This document shows positions 17,295 through 25,300 of a DNA stretch of 55,262 nucleotides, piece by piece. The stretch is taken from assembly GCF_014696435.1 (NCBI RefSeq), contig NZ_JACJQG010000069.1:1-55262 (forward strand). Direction: 5' to 3'. The DNA is from Calothrix anomala FACHB-343. GTDB taxonomy: Bacteria; Cyanobacteriota; Cyanobacteriia; Cyanobacteriales; Nostocaceae. Below the pieces are notes generated by a model. It was not told where the DNA came from. It saw only the letters and a list, made by a program, of their open reading frames with translations, and ran no database searches. Both the position numbers and the translations under genes were made by a program. Position 1 is the first letter of the stretch; each line of letters begins with the position of its first letter.

Positions 17295-18050
17295 TTGACT
17301 CTCTATCAGCCATTTTTAGATTACGCGATCGCGCTTTTACAGAATCGTTTAAATTTGCAGTCTTATCCTATTCCTGCTGGCTTTGAGTCCAAACAAGCAA
17401 CAGTAGGTAAAGGCAAACATCAAGAAGAAGTTTTAACAACTAGCTACGCCTATCAAACTAGCAAACTCCGGCAAATTCGAGCCGCCCACGTACAGGGAGG
17501 TAACTCACTTCAGGTGTTAAACTTCGTCATTTTTCCTCACCTGAATTATGATTTACCCTTCTTTGGTGCAGATTTAGTCACCTTACCCGGAGGACACTTA
17601 ATCGCCCTCGATATGCAACCCCTATTTCGCGATGATTTAGGATATCAGGCCAAGTATACCCAACCTATCCTGCCAATTTTCCAGACGCATCAGCAGCATC
17701 TCCCTTGGGGCGGGGACTTCCCCGAAGAAGCCCAGCCCTTTTTCTCACCCGCCTTTCTCTGGACGCGCCCCCAGCAAACCGAGGTAGTAGAAACCCATGT
17801 ATTTGCAGCTTTTAAAGCCTATCTCCAAGCCTACCTAGATTTTGTTGACCAAGCACAACCCGTCACCGACTCCAAATATTTAGCCGAAATTGAACAAGCC
17901 CAACTTCGTTATCTCCGCTACCGCGCCGAAAAAGATCCAGCAAGAGGAATGTTCACCCGTTTTTACGGTACTGAGTGGACAGAAGAATATATTCACGGCT
18001 TCCTCTTCGATTTGGAAAGAAAACTCGCATTATCAGGAGCTAGGGGCTAA
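17295..18050 (+). CDS. pebB: Phycoerythrobilin:ferredoxin oxidoreductase PebB
   Basis: A 251-residue ferredoxin-dependent bilin reductase of the PebB type: [77 protein letters not shown], and the ending [32 protein letters not shown]. It reduces 15,16-dihydrobiliverdin to phycoerythrobilin by attack on the A-ring diene. The start is TTG at 17295, with GGAG 10 nt upstream and no early in-frame ATG; a weak start could lower PebB relative to PebA. It is preceded by a CTCTGCGCCCTCTGCGG dispersed repeat (about 17165-17201) inside the operon. Confidence 0.95.
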   Translation: MTLYQPFLDYAIALLQNRLNLQSYPIPAGFESKQATVGKGKHQEEVLTTSYAYQTSKLRQIRAAHVQGGNSLQVLNFVIFPHLNYDLPFFGADLVTLPGGHLIALDMQPLFRDDLGYQAKYTQPILPIFQTHQQHLPWGGDFPEEAQPFFSPAFLWTRPQQTEVVETHVFAAFKAYLQAYLDFVDQAQPVTDSKYLAEIEQAQLRYLRYRAEKDPARGMFTRFYGTEWTEEYIHGFLFDLERKLALSGARG

Positions 18051-18100
18051 GAAGCAGAGGGGCAGGGAGCAGGGGGACAAGGAAGATAAATGAAAATTGT

Positions 18101-18124
18101 AGAGACGCGATTAATCGCGTCTCT
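18101..18124. repeat. Perfect 24-bp palindrome
   Basis: AGAGACGCGATT followed by its exact reverse complement, between pebB and the next gene. The region is followed by TGCCCAATGCCCATGCC short repeats (18124-18160). It can form a 12-bp stem in RNA and may act as a processing site or weak terminator. The sequence has the look of a dispersed genomic repeat. Confidence 0.75.
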
Positions 18125-18197
18125 GCCCAATGCCCATGCCCAATGCCCCATGCCCATTTTCCTATGCTTTAGTCACTGAAATCTGAGAAAATTTAAC

Positions 18198-18476
18198 ATG
18201 GGCATTTTAAAACTACTTTTAGCAAATAAAACAGATATGTCTGACACTACAGAACTCACAGCAAACGCTCAAACTGACTCCGAAGAATTGACTCTAGCGA
18301 TCGCAGAATTAGAACAATATCGGGAACGTCTGGTTAACGATACCTTGTCAATGGCACAAAAGGCTAAAGTGATGAAGGCACAAGCCCTTGCTAGCCTGCA
18401 ACCTCAACTTACCCAGATAGACGCTACTCTAGAGTCGCTACGTCAGCAGCAATCTGCTTTGACATCTGGTAATTAG
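18198..18476 (+). CDS. Small coiled-coil protein of unknown function
   Basis: A 92-residue protein I do not recognise. After a polar N-terminus, residues about 28-88 are almost entirely helical and heptad-like (LTLAIAELEQYRERLVNDTLSMAQKAKVMKAQALASLQPQLTQIDATLESLRQQQSAL), so a coiled coil is likely. No Cys, membrane segment or signal peptide is seen. The true start may be the second ATG at 18237 (MSDTTELT). It lies between pebB and the CpeF-like lyase gene on the same strand, 34 bp before the latter, so a role alongside phycoerythrin assembly is suggested by position only. Confidence 0.65.
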   Translation: MGILKLLLANKTDMSDTTELTANAQTDSEELTLAIAELEQYRERLVNDTLSMAQKAKVMKAQALASLQPQLTQIDATLESLRQQQSALTSGN

Positions 18477-18510
18477 AGGCTTTCAAAATAACGGTGATAG
18501 GGAATTTGTG

Positions 18511-19422
18511 ATGAGTCAATCGCTCAATATTGACACTCCAGGGGTGAACGATTCCATCCTGCGAGTACAAGCTGAAAATGATGCTTTGGTTCAAAGAGTA
18601 AATGAGCAGATTTCACTAGAAATCTTCGATGCTACAGATGAAACAGTTCTCAAGCAACTCGTAGAGGGTTTAGGAGATCCGCGAGGATTAGTGCGACTGC
18701 GGTTTGCGGAAACTTTGGGTGAAATTGGTGAAGCTGCAACACCATTTCTCATAGAAGCGCTGAAAAATCATTCTAATGTAGTGGTGCGACGGGCTGCTGC
18801 TAAAACACTCACCATCATTGCCGATCCTCGTGCTGTACCAGACTTGCTTCAGGCTTTTCTGAATGATGAAGATACGGTAGTCAGAAGTTCAGCCGCAGGG
18901 GCGTTAGCTAGGACAGGAGAAGCTTCTGTACCAGCGTTGCTTGACATTTTAGCATCAGATGAACATCCCCAAGATATTAAAGGTCATGCTGCATGGGCTT
19001 TGGCGTTTATTGGCTCAGAAGCAGCAGATTATCTATATAAAGCATTAAATGCTGCCTCTTTAGATGTAAGATGTGCCGTGATTGGTGCTTTGGGTCATGT
19101 AGCCCAAGAACAGTCAGATGAAAAGTCTTGCAACTTGCTGGTTTCTGCTTTGACAGATCCAGAAGCGCTAATTCGCACAGAAGCCGCCGCCGCCTTGGGA
19201 CAAGTGAATTATCCTCCCTCTGTACCGCATTTAATTCTGGCACTTCACGATTCTGATTTGGATGTGAGAAAAGCCGCAATTAATTCTCTGGGTAAAATTG
19301 GCGATCGCGCAGCTAATGAACCATTACAGGCGCTACTCAATGATGAACAGGAAGTAGTGCGGATTTTAGCGAAATTAGCGATCGCCCAAATTGAACGCCA
19401 GTCACAAGAAGATGATTGGTAA
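18511..19422 (+). CDS. HEAT-repeat bilin lyase, CpeF-like
   Basis: A protein of about 303 residues made of PBS-lyase HEAT repeats (VRLRFAETLGEIGEAATPFLIEAL, VVRRAAAKTLTIIADPRAVPDLLQAF, VRSSAAGALARTG, VRCAVIGALGHVA, IRTEAAAALGQVNYPPSVPHLILAL, VRKAAINSLGKIGD). Length and single-block HEAT layout fit the CpeF/MpeV group better than CpeZ (about 205) or CpeY (about 430). In Fremyella CpeF attaches the doubly linked phycoerythrobilin of beta-phycoerythrin (known function). The context with pebA, pebB and a CpeS-type lyase supports a phycoerythrin lyase or chaperone. The start is ATG 18511; an adjacent GTG at 18508 shares the AGGGAA ribosome-binding site. Confidence 0.75.
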   Translation: MSQSLNIDTPGVNDSILRVQAENDALVQRVNEQISLEIFDATDETVLKQLVEGLGDPRGLVRLRFAETLGEIGEAATPFLIEALKNHSNVVVRRAAAKTLTIIADPRAVPDLLQAFLNDEDTVVRSSAAGALARTGEASVPALLDILASDEHPQDIKGHAAWALAFIGSEAADYLYKALNAASLDVRCAVIGALGHVAQEQSDEKSCNLLVSALTDPEALIRTEAAAALGQVNYPPSVPHLILALHDSDLDVRKAAINSLGKIGDRAANEPLQALLNDEQEVVRILAKLAIAQIERQSQEDDW

Positions 19423-20102
19423 AGATTCTGGTCAGCGGCTACTAGCAAACTTTGCAATACCACAAGCAGTTAGGCACAGTATGCTGCACCAGGATTTTAG
19501 TTGGCTATACCTCAGGTTTCTAGCTTTCTCTAGAATGGTACATCCTCTCCATTAAAGTAGATTATTGGGCAGATATCAATTTGTATTGAAATCAGTTTGA
19601 TATACCCATCAGAAAATCAGCCGTCAACGAGATGAATCTGGCGATCGCTCTTATTTATCCACAAACTGTTTACCACATTCCTTACAGAGATAGCACTGCT
19701 TCCCCCGTCGATAGCCATTTTTAGACAACTGCGACGATTCACACAATACCTTTGCCAAAATAAGAGGGTAAAAAAATTTTGGCAAAAATGGCTACTTGAC
19801 CCATACATAAGCGTTCGGCTTACAAGGGAGGTTGTCAGCCCAAACCCTTGATACTGCGACAATACGCCAAAAAAATCCTTGTGGGAAACCTGGAAGGAAT
19901 TTTTAGGACTTATTGTTTTTGCCAAACATTAGAGAACAGCGAGTTAATAGTGAAAGCATCATCAACTCACCCTCGTAAATTGGCAACGGTATTGAATAAT
20001 GAAGTGGGTATGGATTGGGTACGTCGTAATTTTGCCAGCTTTCCTAATGTCGTTTCGCCTCAGCTATCCATGCAGCGCCACCTAAATTAGAATTTGAGGA
20101 TA
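19423..20102. other. Relic zone between phycoerythrin genes and NRPS operon
   Basis: This 680-bp gap separates the end of the plus-strand phycoerythrin group from the 3' end of the minus-strand NRPS operon. It contains an IS1-like transposase fragment (19651-19758). Two overlapping short frames, one on each strand (about 19617-19925 and 19848-20090), resemble nothing I know and look like decayed sequence. No clear terminator hairpin is seen for either convergent unit. Confidence 0.5.
19651..19758 (-). pseudogene. IS1-family transposase zinc-ribbon fragment
   Basis: The minus strand reads AKVLCESSQLSKNGYRRGKQ followed by CYLCKECGKQFVDK and a stop. This matches the N-terminal zinc ribbon (C-x2-x...C-x2-C) of cyanobacterial IS1-type transposases, in which FVD continues into a helix-turn-helix. 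Here it stops after about 35 codons with no downstream catalytic DDE part in the same frame. It is a decayed remnant and may mark an old insertion at the boundary of the NRPS operon. Confidence 0.55.
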
Positions 20103-21554
20103 TTAAGGTAAAAATTCACCTTCTCTGAGTTTTGATATACTATTTTTAACAGCCTGAATAATATGATTAATGTCTTCATCTGTATGGGCTGTAGATAAAA
20201 ATCCTCCATTTCCTCTCAACATAACTCCCTGGTTAAGCAGATGATAATAAAGTAAATCATAAGCTAAGGAAATTTCTGAGTTTATCGCATCTTCTTCGCT
20301 ATTATCTCCTGAGTAAACCGGGCCAAAAATTGAACCGAAATTTGTCAGTTGAATAGGTAAATCTTCTTGATCAAAGTAATCATTCAGGGTTTTAACAAAT
20401 TTAGTTGTACGTTGATTTAACTCTGTTTGTAGAGTAGAACCTTTAGTTTTTAAATATTCTAAAACTGCTTTAGCTGCTGCTAAAGCTAGAGGATGTTTGC
20501 AGTAAGTTCCAGCAAAAAAAGTAGTGTTTTGGTGAGGCGATGATAAATCTCCATAATTCCACATTCCACCATCGATCGCATCCATAAAATTAGCTTTGCC
20601 TGCAATGATGCCGATCGCAATTCCGCCACCTACTATTTTACCATAGGCGGCAATATCTGCTTCAATGCCAAACCAAGCTTGCGCGCCACCTGGATGAATG
20701 CGAAAACCTGTCACCATTTCATCGAAAATTAATGCTATTCCCGATTTTTGGGTGATTTTTCTGAGTTGTTGCAGAAAGGCTTGGGGTTGTAGATCTAAAT
20801 TTTCTCTTTGAACTGGCTCAACTAACACCGCAGCTAATTCTTGCGCGTAATTGGCGATCGCGTCAAGTGATTCTGGTTCACCATATTTTAAAACTAAAAT
20901 ATCTGCAACAAAATTCGCTGGTATTCCTGATGCAATTGGTACAGTTTGTAAATTCTTATCTATAATTTTTCCTTTCCCTAGCGTACCATCAAAATGTCCG
21001 TGATAAGAGTGAGAAAATATAACAATTTTATTACGTCTTGTAACTGTTCTTGCCATCCTAATTGCTGTCATGATGGCTTCTGTACCTGTATTACTAAAAG
21101 CGACTCGCTCCATTTTTGTGAGTTCGCAAATCAGTTGAGCAACTTCACCAATAATTTCTGATTGGGAACCTAATTGTATACCTTTTTCTAGTTGTGCGGC
21201 TAATGCTTCTTTAATAAAATCTGGATTATGTCCGAACAGATTCACGCCATATCCCATGACTAAATCTATATATTCATTTCCATCCACATCCCATATTTTG
21301 CAGCCAGAAGAATTTTTAGTAACAATAGGGTAATAAATTTCTTTGAGCGGAAATTGGAAATCCACAAAGGTTTTATTATCGGCTAAAAATGGGCGATTAG
21401 CTTGGGCTAGTTGTTTTGATGTTTTGGTTTTCTGGTTATAGCGGATAATAAAATTCTCTAAATATTCTCGCTGACTTGTGGTTAAATTTACAGTGGATAA
21501 TATTTCACTGAGTTTTTGGGTATCTGTTGGAGAGCTTTCTTGGGCGATAAACAT
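20103..21554 (-). CDS. PLP class III aminotransferase, GSAM/AMT type
   Basis: About 483 residues from ATG 21554. A fold-type I class III aminotransferase related to glutamate-1-semialdehyde aminomutase and to AMT domains of PKS/NRPS systems: NTGTEAIMTAIRMAR, SHSYHGHFDG, ALIFDEMVTGFR, PLP lysine in AAYGKIVGGG, then TTFFAGTYCKHPLALAAA. A longer frame to 21653 would overlap the methyltransferase gene; 21554 (MFIAQESS) leaves a 26-bp gap and is preferred. As last gene of the NRPS operon, after a reductase-terminated synthetase, the attractive role is amination of the released peptide aldehyde, as MxcL does in myxochelin B synthesis (known precedent). This role is inference; an amino-precursor enzyme is the alternative. 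Confidence 0.82.
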   Translation of the reverse strand: MFIAQESSPTDTQKLSEILSTVNLTTSQREYLENFIIRYNQKTKTSKQLAQANRPFLADNKTFVDFQFPLKEIYYPIVTKNSSGCKIWDVDGNEYIDLVMGYGVNLFGHNPDFIKEALAAQLEKGIQLGSQSEIIGEVAQLICELTKMERVAFSNTGTEAIMTAIRMARTVTRRNKIVIFSHSYHGHFDGTLGKGKIIDKNLQTVPIASGIPANFVADILVLKYGEPESLDAIANYAQELAAVLVEPVQRENLDLQPQAFLQQLRKITQKSGIALIFDEMVTGFRIHPGGAQAWFGIEADIAAYGKIVGGGIAIGIIAGKANFMDAIDGGMWNYGDLSSPHQNTTFFAGTYCKHPLALAAAKAVLEYLKTKGSTLQTELNQRTTKFVKTLNDYFDQEDLPIQLTNFGSIFGPVYSGDNSEEDAINSEISLAYDLLYYHLLNQGVMLRGNGGFLSTAHTDEDINHIIQAVKNSISKLREGEFLP

Positions 21555-21580
21555 ATATTTTAGTTGATAAACGATCGCTT

Positions 21581-22327
21581 TTATTTGGTGCAGACAAAAT
21601 AGGCTACAATAGCATCTTCTGTTTTTGCGAGAATATCTTCTTTGTTGTAGCATTCTATTTGGGAGAATCCTACATTTTTGAGCGCAGATATTATTTGTGT
21701 TTGAAAATAGCCTTTAACTAACCAAGTAATATCATGACGTTGCCAATTTTGGTTAATTAATTCAAATATAGTAATATCGATTGTACCAATTTTTTCTTCT
21801 GAGTTATAGCTCCGCCTTAATGCCCAAGCATACTCATCTTGAATATCTCCAAGCATGGAGTTATTCCAATCAGATTGATAACGCCGATCTAGGCTTAAGT
21901 CGAACATGAATAAGCCATCGGGGAGGAGTGCTGTATATACGTTTTTAAATACTTTGGTTAATTCTTCGATGTTGATAATATGATTAAGTCCATAATCTGT
22001 GGAAACTACTCCATGAAAATTGGATGATAATTGAAAATCACGCACATCATTAAGGATAAACTGAGCATTGGGGGCGTTATTTTTGGCATATTCTATAAGT
22101 TTTTCAGAGCCATCAAGTCCAGTGACTTGATATCCTTTTTGGACTAGTTTCTGTGCTAAATGTCCTGCTCCACAGCACAGATCAAGAATTTGGGATGATT
22201 GGGGGAGATGGTTGAGTAGTAATTTTTCTATGTCAGGAAGTAGTGATTCACTAACTTCTGGGCCCCAAATTTCATTGATGATGCGTGCAAAGGAATTGTA
22301 AGCGGAATAATGAGTTGATGTAAGCAT
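21581..22327 (-). CDS. SAM-dependent class I methyltransferase
   Basis: A 248-residue stand-alone methyltransferase with the Rossmann SAM motif ILDLCCGAGHLAQKL (about 46-60), acidic post-II GLDGSEKLIEYAK, motif II region DVRDFQL, and post-motif FMFDLSLD. This UbiE/methyltransf_25-like type includes N-, O- and C-methyltransferases, and the target cannot be deduced. It lies in the NRPS operon between the terminating synthetase and the aminotransferase, so it most likely decorates the peptide, perhaps on a Dab/Orn nitrogen, the new terminal amine or a hydroxyl. It does not resemble FkbG-type O-methyltransferases, so it should not be taken as the missing methoxymalonyl enzyme. Confidence 0.85.
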   Translation of the reverse strand: MLTSTHYSAYNSFARIINEIWGPEVSESLLPDIEKLLLNHLPQSSQILDLCCGAGHLAQKLVQKGYQVTGLDGSEKLIEYAKNNAPNAQFILNDVRDFQLSSNFHGVVSTDYGLNHIINIEELTKVFKNVYTALLPDGLFMFDLSLDRRYQSDWNNSMLGDIQDEYAWALRRSYNSEEKIGTIDITIFELINQNWQRHDITWLVKGYFQTQIISALKNVGFSQIECYNKEDILAKTEDAIVAYFVCTK

Positions 22328-22340
22328 AAGTTTTGGGTTT

Positions 22341-22390
22341 TAAACGCAAAGGAACGCGGAGGTTAGCGCAAAGTTTCGCAGAGTTTTATT
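22341..22390. repeat. Dispersed CGCGGAGG/CGCAAAG repeat in operon gap
   Basis: AACGCAAAGGAACGCGGAGG and the following GCGCAAAGTTTCGCAGAG belong to a short repeat family. Related copies are at about 17165-17201, 35996-36045 and 52365-52416. This copy fills the gap between the terminal NRPS and methyltransferase genes. Confidence 0.7.
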
Positions 22391-22391
22391 G

Positions 22392-25300
22392 TTAGCTATG
22401 GTTTGGGGGATTTTTTAAGAAACTATTATGAATTAGGTAGGAAAGGTAGGTATTTAACAGGTGTTGATTTAGTGGTGGACAAGTAATTGTCGTTTCTGCT
22501 AATCCAGTTAGGGTATTTTGCATGTCAATTTGCTGGATTGGGGAATCTTCTGTATTGGTGTTTTGAGATTCTTTATGAGTAAGTGTTGCAACTAGGGGAG
22601 ATAAGGGATTATTAGGTGATCGCTCAATTTCTTTTAATAGTTTGAAACGCCATTCTGGGTAGTCAATTGCTTGAAGTGGATAGCCAAAAGAGATGATTGA
22701 ATTTACTACTTCTTCCCAAGCTAAAGGTTGAGGGTTGATGATGTGAAAAACTTTGCCTAATGAGGTTGGTTGTTGTGATAAATAAATTATGGCTTGACTG
22801 GCGTAATCTACAGGGGTTAAGTTAACCATTGTGTCATCATTGGGGACGCTACCGAGTTGGATACAACCCCGAATCATTCTGAAGGTATGATCGTCGATAT
22901 TGCAAACACCTGTTTGACTATTTCCGGAAATTCTTCCAGGTCGATATATAGATATGGGAATTCCGCGATCGCCTGCAATTTGTACTAAGTTTTCTGCTAC
23001 CCATTTACTCTGTGTATAGCCACTACTGACATTTTTACCGTGATTGATGGGGGTATCTTCTCGAATTAGTTTTAAATTGGAATCAGCCGCATTAACAACG
23101 CCAATGGTAGAAATAAAATGTACTGGCTTGACTTTAATTTGTGCGGCTAATCTTAATATTTCTTGAGTTCCTAATACATTGGCGGCTTTGAGTTGAGAAT
23201 AAGGATAAGTGAAATTAACAAATGCACCATTATGATAAATGACATCAATTTTGGCGGCGATTTCTGCAAATTTATCGGCTGTCAGTCCTAACAGTGGTTG
23301 AGATAAATCTCCTATTAAGGGAATAATGCGTTGATGGCAGCTTTCATCCCATAATAAATAAGATTTTAAATGATTTTGTAGTCGTTGTGTAGCAATTTCA
23401 TTTGTTTGCGCTCGAATTAAACAATAGATATCGGCTGTGGTTTTCTGTAGGAGTTCGTAAAGTAAAAAAGCTCCCAAGAAACCTGTTGCACCTGTTAATA
23501 AAATCGCTGTAGGTGGGGTGGATTGGGGTATATATTTAGTCGCAGGAATAATTGCTGCATCTAAAACAACTTCAGAATCAAGATTAATATCTAAAGTAGC
23601 TATTTGTGTGTTGTTTATTTGCGCAGCTAAATCAGCAACAGTAGGTGCATCAAATAAAACTTTTAATGGTAATTCTACGCTAAATATTTTGCGGAGCTTT
23701 GCCAATAGTTGAGTGATGAGTAAGGAATGTCCGCCCAATTCAAAGAAATTATCGTGAATTCCTACTTGTTCTAATCCTAAAATTTCTGCCCAAATTTCCG
23801 CTAATTGTCTTTCTAAATCTGTACGTGGTGCCACATAAAGCTGTTCTAGTTCGGGACGAGTTTGTTCAGGATTTGGTAGTGCTTGATAGTCAATTTTACC
23901 GTTAGCTGTTAATGGTAATGCTTTGAGTAATATGAAACTAGAGGGTATGGCGTATTCGGGTAATTTATCTACACAAAAGTTGCGCAGAACAGTGGCGATC
24001 GCTTGATAATTTTGATGGATAAGGCGGAACTGGGGCGTAGTAACTATATATGCTACTAAACGTTTGTTGCTATTTGTGTCTTCTGTAGTTGTCACCACTA
24101 CTTCTTGCACGCCTGAATGTTGTTTGATGGTGGTTTCTATTTCCTCTAATTCAATGCGGAAACCTCTGATTTTGACTTGGCGATCGCTTCGTCCGAGAAA
24201 TTCTAAATTTCCATCATTTAAATAGCGTACTTTGTCACCTGTTTTATATAAAATTGCTTGAGAATCAGATGCAAAAGGATTTTGAATAAATCTGGCGGTT
24301 GTGAGTTCTGGTTGATTTAAATAACCTCTAGCTAATCCCGCACCACCGATATACAACTCACCCGGAACGCCTATAGGTACAAGTTGCAATTGTTCGTCTA
24401 AAACATAAACTAGAGTATTAGCTAAAGGTTTTCCTAAAGGAACAGTAGATGATAGTTGTTGTGTTTGTTGAGGAATTGAGTAAGTTAATGCTCCTACGGT
24501 TGTTTCTGTAGGGCCATAATGATTAAAAATCTGACATTCAGGTGATAATTTTTGAATCTGATTTATTAATTGCCAATTGCTAGCTTCACCACCTAAAATT
24601 AAACTTTTTCGAGGTATAATTAACGCAGTTTGAGCTACAGCCAAAAGCGCAGTTAGATGAGAGGGAACTATTTTCAGATAGTCTATCGGATGCTGCTGAA
24701 AATAATCCGCAAGTGCTTGAGCATCTGCTGCTGTTTCTTGGGGAATAATATGCAGACATCCACCTGTACATAATGAGGGAAAGATGACGGTATTACCTAA
24801 ATCTGCTGCGAAGGTGGAAACTGTAGCAAAGCTAGCATTTTTCGCTAAGTTTAATCTGTCGATGATTGCATAAATATAGTTAACAAGTTGACGATGTTCG
24901 ACTAAAACAGCTTTGGGGTTACCTGTAGAACCAGAAGTATAGATAGCATATACTAAATTTTCTGGCTTGGCTGTTGTTGTTAAATTGTCTGGATTGCTTT
25001 GGTTAATTAGTTCCCAGTCTGTATCCAGACAAATTATTTGTGTATTGTCTGCGGGAATTTTACTAATTAGCGATCGCTGTGTTAAAAGTACAGATACACC
25101 AGCATCTTGTAAGCGATAAGCTAAAGCTGCTGTTGGTAGTGCAGGATCTAGGGGTAGGTAAGCACCTCCAGCTTTGAGGATACCCAGGATTGCAACTATA
25201 TTATCAAGCGATGCCTTCGGCAACGTCTTCGACGAACGCTCTATATATAAACCTACCAATACCTCTGGCTTGACTCCTAACCCTCTTAAGTAAGATGCTA

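Noticed and set aside
19848-20090. 80-codon plus-strand frame before the NRPS operon
   Set aside because: It overlaps an equally long opposite frame in a relic zone, has no ribosome-binding site and resembles no known protein; it may be decayed sequence.
21555-21653. Upstream start for the class III aminotransferase
   Set aside because: The extra 33 residues are Cys/Arg-rich, overlap the methyltransferase gene in another frame and are not part of the family fold.
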